From JABCPE02 sp963509715 (GTDB lineage: Bacteria; Bacteroidota; Bacteroidia; Flavobacteriales; Weeksellaceae), in the NCBI GenBank assembly GCA_963509715.1, contig CAUPCB010000024.1:1-24335 (forward strand): a stretch of DNA of 24,335 bases. The letters are read 5' to 3'. Position numbers and translations under genes: made by a program. Below are positions 6,945-14,533 of the stretch, piece by piece (position 1 is the stretch's first letter; every line of letters starts with the position of its first letter). The notes under the pieces were generated by a model, which saw only the letters and a list, made by a program, of their open reading frames with translations, did no database searches and was not told where the DNA came from.

Positions 6945-9068
6945 ATGAAACGACTATTTTTATTAGCTGCCTTCATTCTGAGTTTTATTCCAGCAAAAGC
7001 TGATGAAGGAATGTGGCTTATGATGCTTATCAAACGATTAAACGGCGTAGATATGCAGAAACAGGGTCTGAAACTGACTCCTGAGGAAATCTATTCAGTA
7101 AACAATTCTAGTTTGAAAGATGCCATCGTAAGTTTTGGTGGTTTTTGTACTGGGGAAATCGTGTCCAAAGAAGGGCTTATCTTTACCAACCACCACTGTG
7201 GATATGGTTCTATCGCTGCGCTTTCTACTCCACAGAAAGACCACTTGACCAATGGTTTTTGGGCGATGAATAAAAAAGAAGAACTTCACGCTAAAGATTT
7301 GTATGTAAGATTCTTAGTAAGAATGGGAGATGCTACAGAAAGAATAAACTCCAAGCTGAACAACCAAATGTCTGCAAGCCAGAGACAAGACATTATCAAT
7401 CAAGAATTTAAAGCGATTGAAAAAGAAAATAGCGAAAACGGGAAATACTCTGTAGTTGTTCGTTCGTTCTTCAATGGAAACGAGTTCTATTATTTTGTTT
7501 ATCAAGACTATAAAGATATCAGATTAGTAGGAACGCCTACCAACTCTATTGGGAAATTCGGTGGTGATACAGACAACTGGGAATGGCCAAGACATACAGG
7601 GGACTTTGCAGTTTTCCGAGTGTATGCAGATGCGAACGGAAACCCAGCGGAATATTCTCCAAACAATGTTCCACTAAAACCTAAACACCACCTGCCTGTT
7701 TCTCTAAAAGGTATCAAACCTAATGATTTCACGATGATTATGGGATACCCTGGGAGAACGAACAGATATTTGACTTCTTATGGAATCAACCAACTGATTA
7801 CCAAGGATTATCCAGCTTGGGTAGATGCTTCTAAAGCAGCTATGGATGTGATGAAAAAATACATGGACAAAGACCAAGCCATCCGTTTGGACTATGCGAG
7901 TTCTTATTCCAGCACGGCTAACTACTGGAAAAACAGAGCAGGAACGATAGAAGCTGTTTTGAAAAACAAAACCATCAACGCGAAACAAGATTTGGAAAAA
8001 GTATTTCAAGCATGGGCTGATAAGCCAGAAAACAAAGCTACTTATGGTAATGTTCTGAAAGAAATAGAAGAATACTACGCAAAAACTAACGAAAGAAATG
8101 TAGAGCTGAACTATCTAAGACTGATGAGCAGAAGAGCAGCTTTCATCAATATGCCGCATGTATTAGGAAACAAATTGGCTGTTTATGCTGACCAAGATGC
8201 GAATGGGCAGGCTGCTATGAAAGCAAAACTAATCAAAGAAGTGGAAAGCATCTACGAAGACCTTCACCCAAAGGTAGAAGCTGACCTTTTCGTGACACTG
8301 CTTACACTTTATAAAAACAAAGTAGATGCGAAACACCAGCTGCCTGTCATCAGGTTTAGTAAGCCAAATGAAATTGCTCTTAATGGTATTTTTGCTTCTA
8401 AGGAAAATGTTTTGAACTTTATCAACAATCCTAAAAAACAAAAATTAGAGGAAGACCCATTATATCAGTTCTCTTCTATTTTAGTAGCTGAAGCTCAGAT
8501 GAGTGCGAATAAATACAAGCAAGATGAAGAGAAATTCGCAGAAAACACTAGACTTTTCTTGGACGGACTTAGAAAATCTCACCCTAACAAGAAATTCTAC
8601 CCTGATGCTAACTCTACGATGAGACTTACCTACGGTTCTGTGGACAAACTGCCTTTCAGAAAAGACAGAAAATACCACGGCGTGAAAGACAACTACTACA
8701 CAGACCTTACAGGAATGGTAGCTAAATACAAAAAAGGTGATGAGGAATTTGACCTTCCGCAAAGACTTCTTGACCTTCATAAAAAGAAAGACTACGGACA
8801 ATACAAAGACAAAAAAGGATACCTTCCAGTGAACTTCCTTTCTAATAATGACATCACAGGAGGAAACTCTGGTTCGCCTATCATCAATGCTGAAGGACAC
8901 CTTATCGGTCTTGCTTTCGATGGAAACAGCGAGGCGCTGAGTGGAGATATCGTTTTCGAACCTGCTCTACAAAGAACCATCAATGTGGATGCTCGTTTTG
9001 TGCTTTGGGTAATTGACAAATACGCTAGTGCTAAACACCTCATCGATGAAATGACAATTGTGAAATAG
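6945..9068 (+). CDS. Secreted S46-family dipeptidyl-peptidase, DPP7-like
   Basis: A serine peptidase that removes dipeptides from the N-terminus of peptides in the periplasm. It has 707 residues, usual for S46. A signal peptide (MKRLFLLAAFILSFIPAKA) is followed directly by DEGMW, the conserved start of mature S46 enzymes. The chymotrypsin-like catalytic residues are visible: His84 in TNHHCGYGS, an Asp in GGDTDNWEWPRHTGDF (from residue 206) and Ser642 in GGNSGSP. Between the two halves of the catalytic domain is a long helical insert (about 270-560), which in this family caps the active site. Position Ser+18 is Gly660 (LAFDGNSE); in known enzymes Gly here goes with hydrophobic P1 preference (DPP7) and Arg with acidic P1 (DPP11). 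A strong terminator follows, so it is monocistronic. Confidence 0.95.
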   Translation: MKRLFLLAAFILSFIPAKADEGMWLMMLIKRLNGVDMQKQGLKLTPEEIYSVNNSSLKDAIVSFGGFCTGEIVSKEGLIFTNHHCGYGSIAALSTPQKDHLTNGFWAMNKKEELHAKDLYVRFLVRMGDATERINSKLNNQMSASQRQDIINQEFKAIEKENSENGKYSVVVRSFFNGNEFYYFVYQDYKDIRLVGTPTNSIGKFGGDTDNWEWPRHTGDFAVFRVYADANGNPAEYSPNNVPLKPKHHLPVSLKGIKPNDFTMIMGYPGRTNRYLTSYGINQLITKDYPAWVDASKAAMDVMKKYMDKDQAIRLDYASSYSSTANYWKNRAGTIEAVLKNKTINAKQDLEKVFQAWADKPENKATYGNVLKEIEEYYAKTNERNVELNYLRLMSRRAAFINMPHVLGNKLAVYADQDANGQAAMKAKLIKEVESIYEDLHPKVEADLFVTLLTLYKNKVDAKHQLPVIRFSKPNEIALNGIFASKENVLNFINNPKKQKLEEDPLYQFSSILVAEAQMSANKYKQDEEKFAENTRLFLDGLRKSHPNKKFYPDANSTMRLTYGSVDKLPFRKDRKYHGVKDNYYTDLTGMVAKYKKGDEEFDLPQRLLDLHKKKDYGQYKDKKGYLPVNFLSNNDITGGNSGSPIINAEGHLIGLAFDGNSEALSGDIVFEPALQRTINVDARFVLWVIDKYASAKHLIDEMTIVK

Positions 9069-9087
9069 TTTTTTTCATGATAAATAT

Positions 9088-9122
9088 AAAAATCTACGGG
9101 AAATTTTCTCGTAGATTTTTTT
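9088..9122 (+). terminator. Strong intrinsic terminator after the S46 peptidase
   Basis: AAAAATCTACG and CGTAGATTTTT pair perfectly over 11 bases around an 11-base loop, followed by further T. It ends the peptidase transcript and abuts the promoter of the next gene. Confidence 0.85.
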
Positions 9123-9125
9123 ATG

Positions 9126-9133
9126 TATTTTTG
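9126..9133 (+). promoter_or_regulatory. -7 element of the YkgJ-type gene
   Basis: TATTTTTG, an exact TAnnTTTG match followed by CGG as in the rpsP promoter. It lies right behind the peptidase terminator. The predicted transcription start near 9140 falls inside the longest version of the following reading frame and so helps decide its start codon. Confidence 0.55.
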
Positions 9134-9152
9134 CGGAAATAATGAGCAGAAA

Positions 9153-9641
9153 TTGGATTTAGATTTTTATAAAAAACAAGCACAAGCCAAACAAAAAGAG
9201 CACAAAAAATTCTTAGACAGCCTCAAAAAGAAACCGCCAAAGAATCTGGACTACATCACTTTGGAAACTCACGAAGAAGTTTTCGATGAGATAGACTGTC
9301 TGAGCTGTGCCAACTGCTGTAAAACCACAGGGCCGCTCTTTACAGAAAAAGACATCGAACGGATTTCTAAACATTTACGCCTTTCTCCTGCTGATTTTGA
9401 GAAGAAATATCTCCGTGTAGATGAGGACAATGATAAAGTGCTACAATGCCTGCCCTGCCCTTTCCTCGCGGAGGATAACACCTGCCTTATCTACGATATC
9501 CGCCCGAAAGCCTGCCGCGAATATCCACATACCGACCGCAAGAAAATCTACCAAATCAATCATCTCACGATTAAAAACACCATCATCTGCCCTGCCGCCT
9601 ATCTCTTCGTAGAGAAAATGATGAAAAGAATGCAGAAATGA
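9153..9641 (+). CDS. YkgJ-family cysteine-cluster protein
   Basis: A member of the YkgJ/UPF0153 family, which binds zinc or an iron-sulphur cluster through conserved cysteines; biochemical role not established. Visible cysteines: CLSCANCC near the middle, CLPCPF, then TCLIYDIRPKACREYPH, the family signature. The reading frame is open from an ATG at 9123, but that ATG lies in the T-tract of the previous terminator and upstream of the -7 element at 9126-9133. I therefore prefer the TTG at 9153, which gives MDLDFYKKQAQ and 162 residues. An ATG at 9142 is out of frame. If the promoter call is wrong, the protein is 172 residues from 9123. It ends about 100 bases before the next gene and is probably transcribed alone. 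Confidence 0.85.
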   Translation: MDLDFYKKQAQAKQKEHKKFLDSLKKKPPKNLDYITLETHEEVFDEIDCLSCANCCKTTGPLFTEKDIERISKHLRLSPADFEKKYLRVDEDNDKVLQCLPCPFLAEDNTCLIYDIRPKACREYPHTDRKKIYQINHLTIKNTIICPAAYLFVEKMMKRMQK

Positions 9642-9716
9642 TGCTTTACTAAACCTTATCAATAACAACTATTGATATAGTTTATGTATCCAATTTTTCA
9701 TTTTAATTTTTTATTG

Positions 9717-9724
9717 TATCTTTG
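9717..9724 (+). promoter_or_regulatory. -7 element of the secreted-protein gene
   Basis: TATCTTTG, an exact TAnnTTTG match followed by C. It is 20 bases before the ATG at 9744 and downstream of the ATG at 9684 in the same frame, so it argues for 9744 as the true start. Confidence 0.55.
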
Positions 9725-9743
9725 CCACCTTAAATTTACACTT

Positions 9744-10565
9744 ATGACAAATAGAATTTTACTATTAGGTTTATTATTGGGAGGAGTATCTATAAATGCC
9801 CAAAACATCAATGAAACCAATGCCGCTGGCAAAACAGGACAAAAAGTAGGAATCAATACCACTATTCCTACAAGAACACTAACTATAAAAAACTCTACTG
9901 CTAATGATGGAAAACCTCTTCTTAGGCTGGTAGATGCACCTATATATAGCAAGAATATTCGTTCTGATATGGATGCTGACTTAGGTGGGAATACAGCAAC
10001 TTCTACCAATTACTTAGATTACAGACCACTGATGGTGGATGCTGTAGGGGATGTATACAAAGGGCTTCCTATCAACAATATGAGTATCCTTACCCTTACT
10101 ATTGATAAGGTAAATGGTGACTATATTAGAAAATTTGATACAGGTATTGATTATAATAAATATGCCGTAGCCATTATGAGCTACTCTTTCAAAATGCCAA
10201 ATCCTACTGGCACTAATAATATAGTAATGTTGAGAGGAGGTACTAATACTCCTAGTGTAAAGCATGCTACTGATAAATATGGTGTTACAACAGCTCCTGC
10301 TACAGTACTATTAACGAAAACTGGATCAAATTGGGGAATATATGCAGATTATCCTAACATAGGCTCATATCAGTTTCCTTCTGGCAGCACCGATATTGGA
10401 CAACTAGTAAATGGTACTTGGGTAATTACTCTATTGGTAGGTAAAAGAGATGCTGTTAATTTCACTGAAATTAAATTTGATCAAAATGGTCAGCCTGAAG
10501 GAATAGGACCTAATAATACTACTTATACAACCCAATTAGATAACTTCCTAAAAAAATTAGAATAA
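9744..10565 (+). CDS. Secreted protein of unknown function, 273 residues
   Basis: I do not recognise this gene. The frame is open from 9684, but the ATG at 9744 starts a clear signal peptide (MTNRILLLGLLLGGVSINAQ, probable cut after AQ) and follows a promoter element, so I use 9744. The mature part begins NINETNAAGKTGQKVGINTT; the VGINTT-x-P string resembles a phrase found near the N-terminus of many Bacteroidota surface proteins. The rest is rich in Asn, Thr and Gly with few charges, consistent with beta structure, and has no cysteine beyond the signal peptide. There is no transmembrane helix, lipobox or visible C-terminal sorting domain. It has its own promoter and terminator. An adhesin-like or extracellular role is only a guess. 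Confidence 0.75.
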   Translation: MTNRILLLGLLLGGVSINAQNINETNAAGKTGQKVGINTTIPTRTLTIKNSTANDGKPLLRLVDAPIYSKNIRSDMDADLGGNTATSTNYLDYRPLMVDAVGDVYKGLPINNMSILTLTIDKVNGDYIRKFDTGIDYNKYAVAIMSYSFKMPNPTGTNNIVMLRGGTNTPSVKHATDKYGVTTAPATVLLTKTGSNWGIYADYPNIGSYQFPSGSTDIGQLVNGTWVITLLVGKRDAVNFTEIKFDQNGQPEGIGPNNTTYTTQLDNFLKKLE

Positions 10566-10580
10566 AAACCATCAAAATAA

Positions 10581-10612
10581 AAAACACTCTCCATTCAGAG
10601 GGTGTTTTTTTT
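10581..10612 (+). terminator. Intrinsic terminator of the secreted-protein gene
   Basis: AAAACACTCT pairs with AGGGTGTTTT (one U-G pair) around an 8-base loop, followed by a run of eight T. The stop codon of the gene is about 15 bases upstream. Confidence 0.8.
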
Positions 10613-10637
10613 GTATAGAATATTAAACTAAAATCCT

Positions 10638-10645
10638 TATTTTTG
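10638..10645 (+). promoter_or_regulatory. -7 element of glyS
   Basis: TATTTTTG, an exact TAnnTTTG match followed by CATAA, 17 bases before the ATG at 10662. A TTG at 10611-10613 is about 24 bases upstream, slightly far for a -33 element. Confidence 0.5.
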
Positions 10646-10661
10646 CATAAATTTTTTAACG

Positions 10662-12203
10662 ATGGCAAAGCAAGAAGATGTTTTTAAGAAAGTGATTTCT
10701 CACGCCAAGGAATATGGATTTATTTTCCCTTCTAGTGAGATTTATGATGGACTTTCTGCAATATACGACTACGGACAAAATGGTATAGAACTAAAAAACA
10801 ATATCAAACAATATTGGTGGAAAGCGATGATTCAGCTCAATGAAAACATTGTAGGGCTGGACAGCGCTATCTTTATGCACCCTACCATTTGGAAAGCGAG
10901 CGGGCATGTGGATGCCTTCAACGACCCACTGATAGACAACAAAGACAGCAAAAAGCGTTTCCGCGCCGATGTCTTGATAGAAGATTACTGTGCAAAGCTA
11001 GAAGACAAAGCCCAAAAAGAAATAGAAAAGGCTAAAAAACGCTTCGGTGAGGCTTTTGATGAGGCGCAATTCGTTTCCACTAATCCAAAAGTATTAGAAT
11101 ACCGCGAAAAACAAAAAACCATTCTTTCCCGAATGGCAAAATCGCTGGATAATAACGACCTTACTGATGTAAAAGTTCTGATAGAAGAGCTGGAAATAGC
11201 CGACCCAGACACTGGTTCTAAAAACTGGACAGAAGTAAGACAGTTTAACCTGATGTTCGGGACTAAATTAGGCGCTGCTGCCGAGAACGCGATGGACCTT
11301 TACCTTCGTCCAGAAACGGCGCAAGGGATTTTTGTGAACTACCTCAATGTTCAGAAAACTTCACGCCACAAACTTCCTTTCGGGATTGCACAGATTGGCA
11401 AAGCATTTAGAAATGAGATTGTTGCGAGACAGTTTATTTTCAGAATGAGAGAATTTGAACAAATGGAAATGCAGTTTTTCGTGCCGCCAGGAACGGAACT
11501 AAAATTCTACGAAGAATGGAAACAAAAGAGACTAAACTGGCACCTTGCCCTTGGTCTTGGCGAAGAAAACTACAAATTCCACGACCACGAAAAACTAGCT
11601 CACTATGCCAATGCAGCGGCGGATATAGAGTTCAGATTCCCATTTGGATTTAAAGAATTGGAAGGAATTCATTCCAGAACGGATTTTGACCTTTCTGCTC
11701 ACGAAAGATATTCAGGGAAAAAATTACAATATTTTGACCCAGAAAGAAACGAAAGCTATGTTCCGTATGTGGTGGAAACTTCGGTAGGATTAGACCGATT
11801 ATTCCTAGCCCTATTCTCTCACTGCCTGAAAGATGAAGTGCTAGAAGATGGTTCAGAGAGAACGGTATTGTCCTTGCCGCCTGCCCTTGCTCCTGTAAAG
11901 GCTGCCATTTTACCACTGATGAAAAAAGATGGAATGGGAGAATATGCAGAAAAAATCTTCAATGATTTGAAATATGATTTCAATCTTATCTATGAAGACA
12001 AAGACAGCATCGGTAAGCGATACAGAAGACAGGACGCCATAGGAACGCCTTTCTGTATTACCATAGACCACGACACCCTGACTGACCACACGGTAACGAT
12101 AAGACACCGCGATACTATGGAGCAGGAGCGTGTAGCTGTTTCTGAACTGAGACAAATCATAGACAACAAGGTGAATTTCAGAAACTTACTTAGTAAGATT
12201 TAA
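10662..12203 (+). CDS. glyS: Glycyl-tRNA synthetase, single-chain dimeric type
   Basis: It charges tRNA-Gly with glycine using ATP, in the cytoplasm. This is the class II, alpha2 form (as in eukaryotes, archaea, Thermus and Bacteroidota), not the alpha2beta2 form of E. coli. It has 513 residues, normal for bacterial members. The N-terminus has KEYGFIFPSSEIYDGLSAIYDYG; motif 2 region is RNEIVARQFIFRMREFEQ with RPETAQGIFVNYLN just before it; motif 3 is EtSVGLDRLFLALF. The anticodon-binding domain occupies the last 100 or so residues (LPPALAPVKAAILPL to TVTIRHRDTMEQERV). It is transcribed alone and meets clpX at a shared terminator. Confidence 0.97.
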   Translation: MAKQEDVFKKVISHAKEYGFIFPSSEIYDGLSAIYDYGQNGIELKNNIKQYWWKAMIQLNENIVGLDSAIFMHPTIWKASGHVDAFNDPLIDNKDSKKRFRADVLIEDYCAKLEDKAQKEIEKAKKRFGEAFDEAQFVSTNPKVLEYREKQKTILSRMAKSLDNNDLTDVKVLIEELEIADPDTGSKNWTEVRQFNLMFGTKLGAAAENAMDLYLRPETAQGIFVNYLNVQKTSRHKLPFGIAQIGKAFRNEIVARQFIFRMREFEQMEMQFFVPPGTELKFYEEWKQKRLNWHLALGLGEENYKFHDHEKLAHYANAAADIEFRFPFGFKELEGIHSRTDFDLSAHERYSGKKLQYFDPERNESYVPYVVETSVGLDRLFLALFSHCLKDEVLEDGSERTVLSLPPALAPVKAAILPLMKKDGMGEYAEKIFNDLKYDFNLIYEDKDSIGKRYRRQDAIGTPFCITIDHDTLTDHTVTIRHRDTMEQERVAVSELRQIIDNKVNFRNLLSKI

Positions 12204-12209
12204 TAATAA

Positions 12210-12237
12210 AAAAAGCAGGAAATAAATCCTGCTTTTT
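12210..12237. terminator. Bidirectional terminator between glyS and clpX
   Basis: AAAAAGCAGGA and TCCTGCTTTTT form a perfect 11-base-pair stem with a 6-base loop. The A-tract on the left and T-tract on the right make it work in both directions, as needed for these convergent genes. Confidence 0.85.
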
Positions 12238-12255
12238 GTTTTTAAATACTGAATA

Positions 12256-13446
12256 TTAAAATTCTATTTTGCTTTCATCTATAACCAATGAACCTCCGAG
12301 CTGGTCTATGTCATACATGTATTTTTCCAAAACTTTTTCGGTCGTTCCTCTCAGTCCTCTCGCTCCCAAACCTTTTTCCATCGTTTCTTTTACTATTTTT
12401 TGTAAAGCGCCTTCGGTGAAACTCAGCTCCACTCCATCTAGTCTGAATAGTTCTATAAACTGGTTGATAATGGAGTTTTTAGGCTCGCTTAGGATTCTCA
12501 GCATAGTTGCTTCATCTAGTTTATCCAAATGAGTCACGATAGGAAAACGCCCCAAAAGTTCTGGGATAAGACCAAAATTCCTCAAATCCGTAGCATCCAA
12601 TTTGTCTAAAATATAGGAATCATCTTCCACCTTATTCGTCTTCTCCGAGCTGAAACCTATCGCCTGTTTGTTCATTCTTCGTTCGATGATTTCTTTGATA
12701 CCATCAAACGCTCCTCCTGCGATGAATAGGATATTCTGGGTATTTACCTGAATGTATTTTTGGTCTGGGTGCTTTCTCCCTCCTTGTGGCGGCACATTTA
12801 CGATGCTTCCCTCCAAAAGTTTCAAAAGTCCCTGCTGAACGCCTTCCCCAGATACATCACGAGTCAAACTTGGGTTGTCCGATTTTCTAGCGATTTTATC
12901 TATTTCATCTATAAAAACGATGCCTCTTTCGGCTTTTTCCACATCATAGTCAGATACCATCAGCAGTCTGGACAGAATACTTTCCACATCTTCCCCTACA
13001 TAGCCCGCCTCTGTAAGAACCGTAGCATCTACGATACAGAACGGAACTTCCAGCTGTCTAGCGATAGTTTTAGCCAAGAGTGTTTTTCCTGTTCCTGTCT
13101 CTCCCACCATGATGATGTTAGATTTCTCTATCTCTACGGATTTATTTTCATCTGCATTGTGAGCCAGTCTTTTGTAATGATTATAAACCGCTATTGAAAG
13201 CTGTTTTTTCGCTTGGTCCTGCCCTATTACATATTCATCCAAAAATTCCTTGATTTCTCTCGGTTTCTTTAGCTGAGCCGAAGTTTTTACAGATGAATGA
13301 TTTTTATTTTCTTGCTCGTCAGTCTCTTTCACTATGGTGTGAGCCTGCTCTATACAGTAGTTGCAAATAAACCCATTCTGACCAGAGACCAAAACAGATA
13401 CCTCATTCTTATTTCTTCCACAAAAGGAACATTGGTTAGGATTCAT
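12256..13446 (-). CDS. clpX: ATP-dependent Clp protease ATP-binding subunit ClpX
   Basis: An AAA+ unfoldase that recognises tagged or damaged proteins, unfolds them and feeds them to ClpP. It has 396 residues. The N-terminal zinc domain is intact with Cys6, Cys9, Cys28 and Cys31. Walker A is GETGTGKT (115-122); the pore loop GYVGED, Walker B IVFIDEIDK and the RKH loop (GGRKHPDQKY) that contacts substrate follow. The C-terminal part has the sensor-2 region GLGARGLRG. ClpP is not in the window. It lies 70 bases downstream of the HIT gene on the same strand; no -7 match is seen in that gap, so it may be transcribed from greA onwards. Confidence 0.97.
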   Translation of the reverse strand: MNPNQCSFCGRNKNEVSVLVSGQNGFICNYCIEQAHTIVKETDEQENKNHSSVKTSAQLKKPREIKEFLDEYVIGQDQAKKQLSIAVYNHYKRLAHNADENKSVEIEKSNIIMVGETGTGKTLLAKTIARQLEVPFCIVDATVLTEAGYVGEDVESILSRLLMVSDYDVEKAERGIVFIDEIDKIARKSDNPSLTRDVSGEGVQQGLLKLLEGSIVNVPPQGGRKHPDQKYIQVNTQNILFIAGGAFDGIKEIIERRMNKQAIGFSSEKTNKVEDDSYILDKLDATDLRNFGLIPELLGRFPIVTHLDKLDEATMLRILSEPKNSIINQFIELFRLDGVELSFTEGALQKIVKETMEKGLGARGLRGTTEKVLEKYMYDIDQLGGSLVIDESKIEF

Positions 13447-13516
13447 CTATTTCTTTTTTGTTTTTATGAATAAATAAACTCCAATAAGAATTTATTGAAG
13501 TTTGTAATTTTAGTGA

Positions 13517-13906
13517 TTATTGCCCTGTTATTGCTTTTTGAATTTCTCTGAATTCCTCTTCTGTGAATTTCAGTTTTTCATTAGTAAAATTCAAATCTTT
13601 GATTTCGTTGATAGGAACGAGGTGGATATGCGTATGCGGAACTTCCAGCCCTACTACGGCTACGCCCACTTTCACACATGGAATCGCAGCTTTTACTTTT
13701 TTAGCTACTTCTTGCGCAAATGCCCAGAGCCTTTTATGCTCCTCTGCTTCCATATCAAAAATAAAATCCACTTCTTTTTTAGGAATTACCAATGTATGCC
13801 CTTTGGCTATCGGCATGATATCTAAAAACGCCAAATGATGCTCATCCTCTGCTATCTTGTAGCACGGAATTTCGCCATTGATTATTTTTGTGAAAATTGA
13901 AGCCAT
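13517..13906 (-). CDS. HIT-family nucleotide hydrolase (HinT-like)
   Basis: A histidine-triad protein; family members hydrolyse nucleoside phosphoramidates or dinucleoside polyphosphates. It has 129 residues. The catalytic triad motif is visible as HTHIHLVP (His91, His93, His95), and the N-terminal signature IFTKIINGEIPCYKIAED is the usual one of the HinT/PKCI branch. The usual Gly-rich segment before the triad reads VGVAVVGLEVPHTH. Cytoplasmic; the exact substrate cannot be told. It sits between greA (47-base gap) and clpX (70-base gap) on one strand, and the greA-HIT pairing is common in Flavobacteriia. Confidence 0.93.
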   Translation of the reverse strand: MASIFTKIINGEIPCYKIAEDEHHLAFLDIMPIAKGHTLVIPKKEVDFIFDMEAEEHKRLWAFAQEVAKKVKAAIPCVKVGVAVVGLEVPHTHIHLVPINEIKDLNFTNEKLKFTEEEFREIQKAITGQ

Positions 13907-13953
13907 TTTATTGATTATTAAGGTTTTACTATTTGTATATTTTAGCTAAAAGA

Positions 13954-14421
13954 CTAAATTGTAATTTCTAAAACTTCAAACGAAAGTTTATTTCCGTTAG
14001 GAAGCACTATTTCTGCTACTTCGCCTACAGCCTTCCCTAAAAGCCCTTTGGCAATAGGAGTATTTACAGATATTTTATTAGCCTTCAGATCACTCTCATT
14101 ATCAGGAACTAATGTGAATTTTTGCTCGGCTTTGGTTGTATTATTTTTTAGTCTTACGGTAGTAAGGATAGATACTTTAGAAGTGTCTATCTGGTTTTCT
14201 TCTATGATTTTAGAATTTGCTATTATATCCTGTAATTTGGATATTTTCAGCTCCAAAAGTCCTTGCGCTTCCTTTGCTGCATCATACTCAGCATTTTCAG
14301 AAAGGTCTCCTTTGTCTCTTGCTTCTGCAATCTGTTGAGTGATTTTTGGTCTCTCTATTGATTCCAACTGCTCTAGCTCGGCCTTCATTTTTGCTAAGCC
14401 CTCTTTTGTAACATAATTCAT
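13954..14421 (-). CDS. greA: Transcription elongation factor GreA
   Basis: It rescues backtracked RNA polymerase by stimulating cleavage of the nascent RNA through the secondary channel. It has 155 residues (E. coli 158). The N-terminal coiled coil starts MNYVTKEGLAKMKAELEQLE and carries the acidic tip in ARDKGDLSENAEYDAAKEAQ, with the Asp and Glu that hold the catalytic Mg2+. The C-terminal FKBP-like domain includes SVNTPIAKGLLGKAVGEVAEI and ends at FEVLEITI. An exact -7 element lies at 14509-14516, giving a leader of about 80 bases with a small hairpin. First gene of a probable greA-HIT-clpX transcript. Confidence 0.97.
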   Translation of the reverse strand: MNYVTKEGLAKMKAELEQLESIERPKITQQIAEARDKGDLSENAEYDAAKEAQGLLELKISKLQDIIANSKIIEENQIDTSKVSILTTVRLKNNTTKAEQKFTLVPDNESDLKANKISVNTPIAKGLLGKAVGEVAEIVLPNGNKLSFEVLEITI

Positions 14422-14459
14422 GATTTTTTTCTTTTATTTGTGTTAAATAAATAATAAAA

Positions 14460-14479
14460 TATCCGACCTTTGCCGGATA
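14460..14479 (-). promoter_or_regulatory. Small hairpin in the greA leader
   Basis: TATCCG and CGGATA form a 6-base-pair stem with an 8-base loop. On the greA transcript it is followed by a T/A-rich stretch (TTTTATTATTTATTT) about 40 bases before the start codon. It could be a weak attenuator or only a local fold. Confidence 0.3.
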
Positions 14480-14500
14480 CTTTTAAATTTTAACTAACTT

Positions 14501-14507
14501 TACTTTG
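14501..14507 (+). promoter_or_regulatory. Possible -7 element of the lipoprotein-dtd pair
   Basis: TACTTTG resembles TAnnTTTG with one base missing in the spacer. It lies 27 bases before the ATG at 14534 and interleaves with the leftward greA element through the palindrome CTTTGACAAAG (14503-14513). Confidence 0.3.
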
Positions 14508-14508
14508 A

Positions 14509-14516
14509 CAAAGATA
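14509..14516 (-). promoter_or_regulatory. -7 element of greA
   Basis: TATCTTTG on the minus strand, an exact TAnnTTTG match, about 88 bases before the greA ATG. It overlaps the candidate rightward element for the divergent lipoprotein gene. Confidence 0.5.
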
Positions 14517-14533
14517 AAAAATTTTTTCTTATT

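Noticed and set aside
13447..13516. Imperfect AATAAAT/ATTTATT inverted repeat between the HIT gene and clpX
   Set aside because: Seven AT-only pairs with a long loop and no T-tract; not convincing as terminator or operator.
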